DNA of 42,332 nucleotides from Ruminococcus sp. (GTDB lineage: Bacteria; Bacillota; Clostridia; Oscillospirales; Ruminococcaceae), in contig JAIDTI010000008.1 of assembly GCA_029060755.1 (NCBI GenBank), forward strand, positions 1 to 42,332, given 5' to 3'. Below, piece after piece: positions 1-8,519 of the stretch. The notes below the pieces were generated by a model that saw only the letters and a list, made by a program, of their open reading frames with translations, was not told the origin of the DNA and ran no database searches. Each line of letters starts with the position of its first letter. Within the stretch, counting starts at the first letter, position 1. Both the position numbers and the translations under genes were made by a program.

Positions 1-1
1 T

Positions 2-541
2 TATAAATCTGAAACGGGTTTTTATTACTACAAATATATTGAAAATATTGAACATCTTAAAGGAACAGTTTTTGAAAATATAATTACAGAGGACAAGCTC
101 CCTGCTGTTCTTGATGGAAACGGCGGATATTTTAAATTTACAGACAAAGATTATTGTTTTGTTGAAATCGTTGAAACTGAAAAGGATTGTCCGCTTACTT
201 TGGAAAAAATGTTCTTTAAAAATCATGAAAACTTTAAGCTTGGCTGGATTTCGCCAAAAGGAGACACATATTCATGCAGTTATACGGGTCATAACAAGGC
301 GGCAATTGCTATCTGTAAAAAGTTTTTTCCAAATGCCACTCTGCCTGAACGGACTCTTGGAAGTGCAGGCTGGCTTAAAGTTATAGATTCATGGGACGGC
401 ACAGAACGCAAACATGGACAGTTTGTTTATTCCTTAACTGGAAAAATTACCAAACAACAGGCAGATAAATTATTTGATTTAGGACTTTATTATAATGAAG
501 AAGTCAGGAAAATAATTGAATTATGTGGCGATAATTGGTAA
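2..541 (+). CDS. 3' part of an unrecognised gene (partial)
   Basis: The reading frame is open from base 2 to the TAA at 539-541 and enters the window without a start codon, so about 179 C-terminal residues are visible. I do not recognise a family. The sequence is rich in aromatic and charged residues, has no transmembrane segment and no obvious catalytic motif. It contains a stretch reading FKLGWISPKGDTYSC followed by helical segments and ends ELCGDNW, which suggests a soluble cytosolic protein. An internal ATG at 200 is in the same frame but has no good ribosome binding site, and the coding signal continues upstream of it. The gene is separated from the next operon by about 85 bases and a promoter, so it is probably transcribed independently. 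Function unknown. Confidence 0.6.
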   Translation, partial: YKSETGFYYYKYIENIEHLKGTVFENIITEDKLPAVLDGNGGYFKFTDKDYCFVEIVETEKDCPLTLEKMFFKNHENFKLGWISPKGDTYSCSYTGHNKAAIAICKKFFPNATLPERTLGSAGWLKVIDSWDGTERKHGQFVYSLTGKITKQQADKLFDLGLYYNEEVRKIIELCGDNW

Positions 542-626
542 TATTATGTCGTCTATATATAAAAACGAATATATTTTTTGTATGTAATACACAAAAAAAG
601 AAGCAAAATTATATGCACTATTGTTA

Positions 627-655
627 TTGTTTTTTTTATTAAAAAATGTTATAAT
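627..655 (+). promoter_or_regulatory. Promoter of the hydrogenase-like/TerY-P operon
   Basis: TTGTTT at 627-632 and TATAAT at 650-655 are separated by 17 bases, and TG at 647-648 makes an extended -10 element. The site lies 40 bases upstream of the ATG at 695 in an otherwise non-coding AT-rich gap. It is the only clear sigma-A type promoter seen before the terminator at 9054-9084, so it probably drives the whole eight-gene operon. Confidence 0.7.
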
Positions 656-694
656 AATTATAGTGCATTTTTTTTAAAGCTATGGGGGTATTAT

Positions 695-1789
695 ATGGCT
701 GAAACAAAATTTATAAAAACAACTGCTTTCTGTGGATATGATAAAGCAGATGTTGATAAAAAACTTGAATTTCTCTATGGTCTTGTTTATGACTTAAAAA
801 ACGAACTTCGTGAAACAAAACTTATGCTTAAAGATTATCAGAATGGCTCTGATGCAGAAAAGAATTTTGAAAAGATTCTTACCTCTGAAAGAACGCAACT
901 CACGCAATTTCAGGTGAAAAGTGAAAGTCTTTCAGAAAAAAACAAGTCTCTCAAAGAAGAACTAAGAATTAAAGAAGTTGAAATTGCAGAACTTCATAAA
1001 AATATAGAAGCACTTCAGAAAAAGCTTTCAGATGCAGAAATTACTATCAGTTCTATAGATAAAAGCAGTGCGGAGGCATATACAGTTATTTTTTCAGAAG
1101 CACAGAAATCACATGATAAAATTCTCGCTTCTGCACAGGAAAAAGCAGATACAATCATGGAAAATGCAAGAAAGTTTGCAGAAGAATTTGTCATCGATTC
1201 AAACAATAAGGCATCAAAGATTATTTATACATCAGAAAAACAGGCTGTTGATATTGTTACAGATGCCAGAAATCAGGCTGAGCAGATTAAAGCATCTGCA
1301 AATAATCTTAGATTTATCATGCACACGGAAGTCAGCGAAATAGCCACTAAATTTTCTGAATTGAGGGGATTGATTTCTGATTTCAGCAGCAACAGTCTTA
1401 TTTCACTTAATGAGGCAGAAGAAGTTCTTGAAAGTACAGATAAAACATTGCAGAATGGCGGTATTCCTGTATTTACTGCACCTAAACGTTTTGAACCTGA
1501 ATACCCTGACGAACCTGTATATCAAAGTCCGAAACCTGCTGTTCCTGAAAAGAAAAACAATGATGCACTTGATAAGCTTCAGGCAATGGCAGAATCAATA
1601 AGTGGTGAAAAAAAGCCTGAAAAATCAAGCGGAATCAGTCTGAAAGACTTGATAAAACAGGCAGAATCACTTGAAAACGAAAAAAAAGCTTCTGATGCTC
1701 CTGCTGAATCATCAAAAAAATCAGAAACTAAAAAAGGTGGAATCAGTCTTGCTGACCTTATGAAACAGGCGGGGTCACTTAACAATTAA
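695..1789 (+). CDS. DivIVA-like coiled-coil protein
   Basis: A 364-residue protein. The start is set at ATG 695 because it follows a GGGGG ribosome binding site and the promoter at 627-655; upstream in-frame codons would overlap that promoter. The N-terminus (FIKTTAFCGYDKADVDKKLEFL) resembles the membrane-targeting head of DivIVA/GpsB proteins. Residues about 25-120 form a strong heptad coiled coil, followed by a long Ala/Glu/Lys-rich helical region (about 120-215) of the kind found in DivIVA and ATP-synthase-b-like stalks. The last 55 residues are low complexity but carry two copies of a GISLxDLxKQAxSL motif (about 313-326 and 349-362). It is first in an operon with an iron-sulfur hydrogenase-like protein and a TerY-P triad, so it may be the scaffold or polar localiser of that system. 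The DivIVA relation is inferred from pattern, not alignment. Confidence 0.7.
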   Translation: MAETKFIKTTAFCGYDKADVDKKLEFLYGLVYDLKNELRETKLMLKDYQNGSDAEKNFEKILTSERTQLTQFQVKSESLSEKNKSLKEELRIKEVEIAELHKNIEALQKKLSDAEITISSIDKSSAEAYTVIFSEAQKSHDKILASAQEKADTIMENARKFAEEFVIDSNNKASKIIYTSEKQAVDIVTDARNQAEQIKASANNLRFIMHTEVSEIATKFSELRGLISDFSSNSLISLNEAEEVLESTDKTLQNGGIPVFTAPKRFEPEYPDEPVYQSPKPAVPEKKNNDALDKLQAMAESISGEKKPEKSSGISLKDLIKQAESLENEKKASDAPAESSKKSETKKGGISLADLMKQAGSLNN

Positions 1790-1813
1790 AATTTACTATA
1801 AGGAGAATCAGAA

Positions 1814-3493
1814 ATGAACGAAGTTATTATTGTAAAGCCGGAAAAATGTGTGGGCTGTAATGCTTGTGTAAGAAACTGCCCTGCACCAGAGGCGAACATT
1901 ACAAAAATACTTGAAGACGGAAGATTTGTTACAACAGTTAATCCGGAAAAATGTATCACTTGTGGTGAATGTGTAAGAACCTGCAATCATGGTGCAAGAG
2001 ATTATATTGATGATACAAGAGAATGTATGCAGAGACTTTCAAAAGAAAAACTGATAATTCTTGCTACACCTGCTATAAAATCAGTATTCCCGACACAGTG
2101 GATGGGTGTGCTTGACTGGTTCAGAAACAAAGGCTGTATAATTTATGATGTTTCTTTTGGTGCTGATATTTGTACATGGGCTCATCTGAGAGCTATTGAA
2201 AATAAAAAAGTCGGAAACATAATAACACAGCCTTGTGCGGCTATTGTTAAATATATTGAAATTTATCAGCCGAAACTTCTTAATAATCTTTCACCGATTC
2301 ACAGTCCTATTGCCTGCGGTGTAACATACATAAAAAAATATCTAAGACATTCAAATCCTATAGCTGTTCTTTCGCCGTGTATCGCAAAGAAAACAGAATT
2401 TGCAGAAACAGGTCTTGTTGATTATAATGTGACATTCAATAAGCTTAAAGAGTATTTTGATGCAAACGGTATCAAGATTCCGACAAATTCAGAACATGAA
2501 TTTGAATATCGCTTTGATGACCAGCAAGGTCAGGTTGGTGCTGTTTATCCTCGTCCGGGCGGATTGAGAGATAACCTCTGGTTGCACAATCCTGATATAA
2601 ACATAACAACTTCTGAGGGTGTACACAAAGTATATCCCGAACTTGATATGTATGCTACTATGCCTGAATTTAAGCACCCTGAAGTGTTCGACGTTCTTTC
2701 GTGTGAATTTGGCTGTAATGTAGGTCCTGCTTCCGGCACAAAACAGACTGTATTTGACGTTATGGCAACTATGAGAGAAGTTGAAAAAGAAGCTAAAAAA
2801 CGTCGTAAAACAGGTGTTTTCCGTCAGGGTGAGGACAGACTTTTCAGGAGATTTGATGAAGAACTCAGATTATCAGATTTCATGAGAGTTTACAAGAGAC
2901 TTACTCCGTCTCCTATTCCGTCAGAAAAACAGCTTAACGCAGTGTTTGAACTTATGGGCAAGCATACAGAAGAAGACAAAAACTTCAACTGTCATGCCTG
3001 CGGTTACAAGTCATGTAAAGATATGGCTACAGCTATTTGCAGAGGTCTTAATACTCCTGATAACTGTATTGTCCATGCAAAATCAGTTCTTACAGCACGT
3101 CACAGTGAACTTACTGCACAGCATGAAAGACTTACAGAAATCACAACAAAATGCTTTGCACTTTCCGAAGAACTTAAAAATAATGTTCATGAAATCAAGA
3201 GCAATATTGATACTATCGGAGAATCCACAAACAAAACAAATGAAAAGGCACATCTTGTTAATGAACTTCTTTCAAATATTGTTACATTCTGTGAAAGCAA
3301 CGAAACAATGGACGCAGACAGCGTAAAACAGATGATTATTATTCTTGAAACAACGTTGAAAGCATTTACAGCACTTGATGAAAACATAAACACAACAAAT
3401 GAAAGTTCAAATCTTATTATTAAATCTATTATCGAAATCAGAAATCTTGTTGATGGAATAAATGCCACTCTTAACGAAACAGTAAATGTGTAA
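1814..3493 (+). CDS. HsfB-type [FeFe]-hydrogenase-like iron-sulfur protein (probable redox sensor)
   Basis: A 559-residue cytosolic iron-sulfur protein. Two bacterial-ferredoxin [4Fe-4S] motifs lie at the N-terminus (C12, C15, C18, C22 and C47, C50, C53, C57). The [FeFe]-hydrogenase large-subunit domain follows. Its H-cluster cysteines appear kept at C141 (TQPCAAI), C189 (LSPCIAKK), C297 and C301 (SCEFGC), but the usual TSCCPGW, MPC and GGGQP signatures are eroded, and the proton-relay cysteine position reads Pro140. A third cluster motif, C393-x2-C396-x4-C401 with C418, fits the FeS domain (PF04060 type). Residues about 430-559 are helical and resemble a methyl-accepting-protein signalling coiled coil. 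This layout matches the HsfB class of hydrogenase-like proteins, proposed to sense rather than turn over hydrogen. The site AAGGAG precedes ATG 1814. It sits upstream of a kinase-fold/vWA/PP2C triad, which supports a signalling role. Confidence 0.85.
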   Translation: MNEVIIVKPEKCVGCNACVRNCPAPEANITKILEDGRFVTTVNPEKCITCGECVRTCNHGARDYIDDTRECMQRLSKEKLIILATPAIKSVFPTQWMGVLDWFRNKGCIIYDVSFGADICTWAHLRAIENKKVGNIITQPCAAIVKYIEIYQPKLLNNLSPIHSPIACGVTYIKKYLRHSNPIAVLSPCIAKKTEFAETGLVDYNVTFNKLKEYFDANGIKIPTNSEHEFEYRFDDQQGQVGAVYPRPGGLRDNLWLHNPDINITTSEGVHKVYPELDMYATMPEFKHPEVFDVLSCEFGCNVGPASGTKQTVFDVMATMREVEKEAKKRRKTGVFRQGEDRLFRRFDEELRLSDFMRVYKRLTPSPIPSEKQLNAVFELMGKHTEEDKNFNCHACGYKSCKDMATAICRGLNTPDNCIVHAKSVLTARHSELTAQHERLTEITTKCFALSEELKNNVHEIKSNIDTIGESTNKTNEKAHLVNELLSNIVTFCESNETMDADSVKQMIIILETTLKAFTALDENINTTNESSNLIIKSIIEIRNLVDGINATLNETVNV

Positions 3494-3530
3494 AGAATCT
3501 GACAAATAATATAAAAGGAGGAATTGAGTT

Positions 3531-4571
3531 ATGCAATGTGAAATTTGTAATGCAGAACTTAAACAGGACGATTTAGTCTGCAAAAAATGTGGTGCACCTA
3601 TACTTCAGAATGTTGAGGGTTTTGAAAACTCAATGGCTATACAGAGACTTCTTCGTAAGCTTATAGTTGAGAATTTCAAAAGTACCTCTGTAAATACAAG
3701 AAGTCTTTTAGCCCTGCTGAGAGATTATCTTGTCGATTACAAGCCAGAGTGCAACCTGCTTATCTACACAATAAGTTCGGGTGTTCTCCGAAATATGCTT
3801 GCCGAAGAAAACAAAGATATTGCTGTAATGCGTGCAAGAAGCTGTCTTTTGAGTGAATGTTTTATATCAGAAAGAGCGGCAGAGTTTGTCCTTGTCTGTC
3901 TTACATATATGCTTAAATGGCCTTATAAAATAAATACTATAAAGGAAGATGAGGAAGAACCCGTTATTCTGCGCAACAAGAAAGATGTTGAAGAAGCACC
4001 TGTAAATGTTCCCGATATGGTTCTTCGTCCGGTTGACGCAGTAAAATACCGACTTGCAAAAAATATAGCAATCACAAAGAATTATACAAAAATTGAGGGA
4101 TTCTGTTTTGATAAATACAAAATGGTACGTACAGTAAAACTTCCTCCAACTCTTGTAACAATTGGTGAATATGCTTTCTCAGGCTGTAAACATCTCAGAC
4201 TTATCGAACTGCCACCGTCTGTAAGGGTTATTCATCAGGCAGCTTTCAGTCAGTGTACAGAACTTGAAAAAATCACAATTCCTGAAGGTGTTATTGAAAT
4301 TGAGGATAATACTTTCCTCTGTTGTGAATCGCTTGAAATTGTTGAAATTCCGTCAACTGTAAGCAGTATAGGTGTGCAGGCATTTTCAGGCTGTGACAAA
4401 CTTAAAAAGCTTTATCTGCCGAACAGTGTAAAATTTATTGATGATACAGCTTTCCTATGCTGTCCCGATATTATCATAAGATGCTATGAAAATTCCTATG
4501 TTCATAGATATTGCGTTGATAACAATATAAAAGTTGAAACTGTTCTGATAGGCAAAAGCCTTAAAGATTAA
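3531..4571 (+). CDS. Zinc-ribbon protein with BspA-type leucine-rich repeats
   Basis: A 346-residue protein with a strong AAAGGAGG site before ATG 3531. The N-terminus is a small zinc ribbon (CEIC at residues 3-6 and CKKC at about 17-20). Residues about 30-175 are helical with no recognised family. From about residue 185 to 325 there are five or so leucine-rich repeats of the LRR_5/BspA type, with repeated phrases such as IGEYAFSGCKHLRLIELPPS and a regular ExxAFxxCxxLxxIxxP spacing. There is no signal peptide or membrane anchor, so unlike most BspA-type repeats it should be cytosolic and act as a protein-binding platform. The gene is inside the operon that runs from 695 to 9044, between the hydrogenase-like gene and the kinase-fold gene. 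Confidence 0.85.
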   Translation: MQCEICNAELKQDDLVCKKCGAPILQNVEGFENSMAIQRLLRKLIVENFKSTSVNTRSLLALLRDYLVDYKPECNLLIYTISSGVLRNMLAEENKDIAVMRARSCLLSECFISERAAEFVLVCLTYMLKWPYKINTIKEDEEEPVILRNKKDVEEAPVNVPDMVLRPVDAVKYRLAKNIAITKNYTKIEGFCFDKYKMVRTVKLPPTLVTIGEYAFSGCKHLRLIELPPSVRVIHQAAFSQCTELEKITIPEGVIEIEDNTFLCCESLEIVEIPSTVSSIGVQAFSGCDKLKKLYLPNSVKFIDDTAFLCCPDIIIRCYENSYVHRYCVDNNIKVETVLIGKSLKD

Positions 4572-4589
4572 AGAGAGGGGATAATTTTA

Positions 4590-5930
4590 ATGCACGAACT
4601 TAAAATAGGACAGGAAGTTGATTTGGAATTTGGCGGAAAAGCTAAAGTTGCGGGAATTATAGGAAAAGGCGACCAAAGTGCTGTTTACCTTGTCGAATAT
4701 AATGGTATGCAGTGGGCTTTGAAATGGTATAATATAGATAAAATTGAAAATCCTGATGCTTTCAGAAATAATCTTAAGCAGAATATTACTGACGGCGCAC
4801 CAAGCAACAGATTCCTATGGCCTAAATATCTGACAAAAGTCTTATCCGACGGCAGTTTCGGCTACCTTATGGAGTTAAAGCCTGACAGCTTTGATTCATT
4901 TGTTGATATTCTCAATACATATAAACTTGTAACCGACCCGTCAACTGGTCGTACTGTCAAGAAAACAGTAAGATTTTCTACGCTTTATGCTATGGTTACA
5001 GCTGTTATAAATATTGTTAATGCGTTCCGTCAGCTTCACCGTTCAGGAAAAAGCTATCAGTATCTCAGTGACGGCGGTTTCTTTATAAATATTGATACAG
5101 GAGCTATTCTGGTATGCGATTGTGATAACATTGTACCTGAAGGAAGTGACTTTGGTATAAACGGTAAACCGGGATATATAGCTCCCGAAGTTGTAAAAGG
5201 AACAGCAAAACCTGATGTTCAGACTGATAAATATTCCCTTGCAGTTGTACTTTTCAAACTGCTTTTCAGAGGAGACCCGCTGGAAGGCGAAAAAGTTATA
5301 AAAGATGTATGTCTTACAAAGGAATCCGAATTGAAACATTATGGTCAGGAAGCACTTTTCATATATGACCCTAATGATGATTCAAATCGTCCTGTAAGGG
5401 GTATTCATGATAATGTCATGAAATTCTGGAAAGTTTATCCTGATTATGTAAAAGAAGCGTTTATCCGCTCATTTACGGAGGGACTTAATGACATCAACAA
5501 GCGCATGGTTGAAAATGAATGGCAGGAACTCTTTATCCGTCTCCGTGCTGAAATTATCATGTGCGGCTGCGGAAGAACGAATTTTATATCAATGTTTGAA
5601 ATGCCTGATAAAAAGACCTATAAATGTCCTAAATGCGGAATGAAATTTGCTACAATCGGATTTTCAAATAATTCTGACCGTATTCCGCTTTATCTTGGAA
5701 AAAAGTTTTTTGAATGTGAAATTTATTCTGATTGTGAAGATTTTCTCAATCTTGCAGGAGAACTTGTTGAGAATAAAATCACTGGTAAACTTGGCATAAA
5801 GAACTGTTCCGAAAAATCATGGAAAGTAAAGATGCCTGACGGTATATATCATGAAGTAGCTCCCGGCAAAGGCTGTCCTATATGGAAAGAACTTGAAATT
5901 GATTTTGGTGAAGTTACTGCAAAAATATAA
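4590..5930 (+). CDS. TerY-P-type kinase-fold protein with C-terminal zinc ribbon, probable pseudokinase
   Basis: A 446-residue protein with a Ser/Thr-kinase fold. Visible are a glycine-rich loop (GKGDQSAVYLV, about residues 25-35), the ATP-anchoring lysine K45 (WALKW) and the metal-site motif VCDCDN (175-180), which fills the place of DFG in this family. The catalytic loop reads SYQYLSDGGFF (155-165): the position of the catalytic Asp is Tyr158 and that of the Asn is Gly163. If the family alignment is right, phosphotransfer is lost. An APE-like segment (GYIAPEVV) and a normal C-lobe follow. A zinc ribbon (CGCG near residue 325 and CPKC near 350) and an all-beta tail end the protein. Kinase plus zinc ribbon next to a vWA protein and a PP2C phosphatase is the arrangement called the TerY-P triad. 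It begins 18 bases after the LRR gene. Confidence 0.85.
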   Translation: MHELKIGQEVDLEFGGKAKVAGIIGKGDQSAVYLVEYNGMQWALKWYNIDKIENPDAFRNNLKQNITDGAPSNRFLWPKYLTKVLSDGSFGYLMELKPDSFDSFVDILNTYKLVTDPSTGRTVKKTVRFSTLYAMVTAVINIVNAFRQLHRSGKSYQYLSDGGFFINIDTGAILVCDCDNIVPEGSDFGINGKPGYIAPEVVKGTAKPDVQTDKYSLAVVLFKLLFRGDPLEGEKVIKDVCLTKESELKHYGQEALFIYDPNDDSNRPVRGIHDNVMKFWKVYPDYVKEAFIRSFTEGLNDINKRMVENEWQELFIRLRAEIIMCGCGRTNFISMFEMPDKKTYKCPKCGMKFATIGFSNNSDRIPLYLGKKFFECEIYSDCEDFLNLAGELVENKITGKLGIKNCSEKSWKVKMPDGIYHEVAPGKGCPIWKELEIDFGEVTAKI

Positions 5931-5955
5931 ATTATTGATTGGAGTTGTGTGAGAA

Positions 5956-6756
5956 ATGAGCAATATAAAAGAAAATACTACACCAGACAGCTTACTGGAT
6001 TTTGATGATGATGACCCTCTTGGTGCAACAAGCGTTTCCAAAAAAAGCCTTGTCATATTCTTTATGATTGATACATCAGCAAGTATGAGAGGAAAGAAAA
6101 TGGGTGAGCTTAATACAGTTATGGAGGAGCTTATCCCTGAAATAAGACGTGTCGGTGAAGCTGATACAGACGTTAAAATAGCAGTTCTTACTTTTTCAAC
6201 AGATGTAAAATGGATGTATTCTGCTCCTGTTTCTATTGAGGAATTTCAGTGGACCCGTCTTAATGCCTCTGGTGTTACAAGTATGGGTGCGGCATTTGAG
6301 GAACTTTCCTCAAGAATGTCACGAAACAGCTTTTTAAATTCTCCGTCACTTTCATTTGCTCCTGTTATATTCCTTATGACAGACGGCTATCCGTCAGATG
6401 ACTATAAAACAGGACTTAAAACATTACAGGCAAACAGCTGGTATAAGTTCGGACTTAAAGCTGCTCTTGGTATCGGTGACGAGGCTAAAGATGAAATGCT
6501 GGCAGAGTTTACAGGTTCACCTGATACTGTTGTACACGCATATACAGGCGGACAGCTTGCACAGATGATTAAAATTGTAGCTGTAACAGCATCTCAGATT
6601 GGAAGTAAGAGTATGACTCTTTCTGACGAATCAAACAAAGAACTCAGTGAAGAAGATGTATTTGCAGCAAAACAGAAACTTCTTGGTCAGCAGATTCAGG
6701 AACTTGTTGCACAAGATGATGCAAACAATGCTGTTTCTTTCGATACAGGCTGGTAA
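5956..6756 (+). CDS. TerY-like von Willebrand factor A domain protein
   Basis: A 266-residue protein consisting almost wholly of a vWA domain. The metal-ion-dependent adhesion site is complete: D39-T-S41-A-S43 at the first loop, a threonine in the GVTSMGAAF loop, and the aspartate of LMTDGYPSDDY. An acidic N-terminal tail (DFDDDDP) precedes the fold, and a short helical C-terminus follows. Proteins of this class (TerY) bind a divalent metal and act as interaction hubs; in TerY-P triads they are thought to be targets or scaffolds for the partner kinase and phosphatase. The gene lies 25 bases after the kinase-fold gene and 37 bases before the PP2C gene. No terD, terC or other tellurite-resistance genes are in the window. 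Confidence 0.88.
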   Translation: MSNIKENTTPDSLLDFDDDDPLGATSVSKKSLVIFFMIDTSASMRGKKMGELNTVMEELIPEIRRVGEADTDVKIAVLTFSTDVKWMYSAPVSIEEFQWTRLNASGVTSMGAAFEELSSRMSRNSFLNSPSLSFAPVIFLMTDGYPSDDYKTGLKTLQANSWYKFGLKAALGIGDEAKDEMLAEFTGSPDTVVHAYTGGQLAQMIKIVAVTASQIGSKSMTLSDESNKELSEEDVFAAKQKLLGQQIQELVAQDDANNAVSFDTGW

Positions 6757-6793
6757 TAACTGAAAAAATAGTGTTGAAAGGAAGTATGTAGAT

Positions 6794-7687
6794 ATGTTCA
6801 GTGGATTCAGTAACTCCGTCAGGGGTGCAAGTCATGATGCAAAAGGCATTGTCTGTCAGGACAGCTCCGCACACTATGCTTGTGCGGACTATGCTGTAGC
6901 AGTTGTTGCCGACGGTCACGGAAGTAAAAAGCATTTCAGAAGTAATATGGGCTCAAAACTTGCTGTTGAAAGTGCTTTGGAGACTATCGCAAAATATTAT
7001 GAAAACGTTGAGGAATTTGAGAAGAATTTCCCTGTAAATCATGATATGATTATAAGACATATTCAGAAACAGGTTATTTTAAGATGGAATGTTGCTGTTC
7101 TGGAGCATTTCAGAAATAATCCTGTTACAGCAGATGAGAAAAAGGAATTTACACAGGAAGAATTTGCAAAAATTCCGGTTGAATCGTATTATGGAACAAC
7201 TCTTATTGTAGTTGTTGCGTGTAAAGGTTTTTCGTTTGGATTTCAGATTGGCGATGGTAGTCTTGTTGGTGTATTTGATGACGGTTCAACAGAAATTCTT
7301 ATAGACTATGAGGAGTCCAACCCTGCAAATATTACATCATCAATATGTAATGCAAACGCCGCAACAATGTTTGACAGCTTTTATATTGAAAATAAGCAGG
7401 CTCTTGCATTGTATGTTTCAACAGACGGTCTCTACACTTCTTTCGGAAGTGATGATGATTTTCTTGCTTACCATACAATCATCACAAGTCAGCTTGCAGA
7501 GGGCGATGACTTTGAGGCTGCTGTTATGAAGAATATTACAAAGCGTACACATTATGGTACACAAGACGATATTTCTCTTTCGTGTGTTTTCAACAGAGAA
7601 CTTATAATTCCAAAAATTGAACTTATAAAACAGAAGATAGAAGAAAACAAACAGAAACACGCTGATAAGAAAGCTAAATTGAAGTAA
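6794..7687 (+). CDS. PP2C-family protein phosphatase
   Basis: A 297-residue PP2C phosphatase (PPM fold). The metal-binding motifs are present: CQD at 21-23 with ADGHG at 39-43, the GDG-containing strand (FGFQIGDGSLVGVF), STDGLY around D211, and TQDDIS with D258/D259 near the end of the domain. A short basic, lysine-rich helical tail ends the protein. The expected reaction is Mg/Mn-dependent removal of phosphate from Ser/Thr in proteins. It is the third member of the kinase-fold/vWA/PP2C triad. Because the kinase partner looks inactive, the phosphatase may act on proteins phosphorylated by another kinase, or the triad may work through binding. The GAAAGGAAG site lies upstream of ATG 6794. Confidence 0.9.
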   Translation: MFSGFSNSVRGASHDAKGIVCQDSSAHYACADYAVAVVADGHGSKKHFRSNMGSKLAVESALETIAKYYENVEEFEKNFPVNHDMIIRHIQKQVILRWNVAVLEHFRNNPVTADEKKEFTQEEFAKIPVESYYGTTLIVVVACKGFSFGFQIGDGSLVGVFDDGSTEILIDYEESNPANITSSICNANAATMFDSFYIENKQALALYVSTDGLYTSFGSDDDFLAYHTIITSQLAEGDDFEAAVMKNITKRTHYGTQDDISLSCVFNRELIIPKIELIKQKIEENKQKHADKKAKLK

Positions 7688-7704
7688 GAAATCGGTGATT
7701 ATTT

Positions 7705-8487
7705 ATGTCTACAAATATGTTTTATAATATAGTCAAGGAATATGCAGAGGCTTTTGTTAAGCAGAAATCAGACTGTATATCAATAGAAAATACATCACTT
7801 TGTGCTGTTCTTACAAGCAGTCATGATGTTTTTGCAGGCGTTACAGGTATTTCTTTATGCAACGGCTCTATTACAACTGTTCCGGCAGAAATTATTGCTG
7901 TAAATGCAATGTTCAGTGCAGGGCAGACAAAAGCCCGTCAGATGATTACAATTTCGCTGTCTGATTTTAAAGTAGTACCGCCCGATAAGCTTAGTGCAGA
8001 ACTTGTTATTCAGGCTGATGATGAAAACAGCAAATGTGAGATTTTTGTTTCAAAAAATGAATCAGTAAAAGCTTATGAATTGTTAGGAGAATCGGATATG
8101 AATAAAGCAGAAGAATTTTTTGAAGGTTTTGACGGTCAGGACGCTGAATCCAGTAAAGCAGGAAAAAATGCTTTTGAGAAAATGGGACTTGTTTCTGATA
8201 ATGGAAATAATTCTGAATCACAGAATAAAAAGTCTGAACTTGGAGCTCCTGCTGATTTTTCAACAGGTTTTGATGTTGATGTAACAAATCCGTTTTATGA
8301 AGCACCTGTTAATGAAAAAAGTGTAGAAACAATAGCTACTATTGCAGGAAATCATGATGAAGTTACTGCAAAAGAAACAGCTCCTTCAAAGCCTGCTCCT
8401 CCCACAATGTCAAAGGAGGATTTGTTAAAGCAGGCTAAGAAGAAGAAAAAAATCGCAAAGGCTATTTTCAGCACAAGAAGAAAGTGA
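7705..8487 (+). CDS. Unknown protein, possible zinc-less cytidine-deaminase-like fold plus disordered tail
   Basis: A 260-residue protein not assigned to a named family. Residues about 25-130 look like a cytidine-deaminase-like alpha/beta domain: a strand pair (SLCAVLTSSHDVFAGVTG), a helix starting VPAEIIAVNAMFSAG where active deaminases have C/HAE, and VVPPDKLSAELVI where they have PCxxCRQ. The zinc ligands are missing (Pro-Ala-Glu and no CxxC), so an enzyme activity would be unlikely. The second half (about 135-235) is acidic and low complexity, and the C-terminus is strongly basic (KKKKKIAKAIFSTRRK). It follows the PP2C gene by 17 bases in the same operon and may be a target or adaptor of the triad. 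The deaminase likeness is an inference from pattern only. Confidence 0.6.
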   Translation: MSTNMFYNIVKEYAEAFVKQKSDCISIENTSLCAVLTSSHDVFAGVTGISLCNGSITTVPAEIIAVNAMFSAGQTKARQMITISLSDFKVVPPDKLSAELVIQADDENSKCEIFVSKNESVKAYELLGESDMNKAEEFFEGFDGQDAESSKAGKNAFEKMGLVSDNGNNSESQNKKSELGAPADFSTGFDVDVTNPFYEAPVNEKSVETIATIAGNHDEVTAKETAPSKPAPPTMSKEDLLKQAKKKKKIAKAIFSTRRK

Positions 8488-8519
8488 ACGTAAAAAAATA
8501 ATATGAAAGGAGGATTTTT

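Noticed and set aside
111..386. 91-residue reading frame at the left edge
   Set aside because: It overlaps in another frame the longer open frame 2-541, which has better amino acid composition and no internal stops back to the window edge.
578..694. Longer start of the DivIVA-like gene
   Set aside because: The first 39 codons would cover the promoter at 627-655, and the product would gain an unlikely hydrophobic leader.
5956..7687. Tellurite-resistance operon
   Set aside because: Only the TerY-P-like triad is present; no terB, terC, terD or terZ-like genes are in the window.
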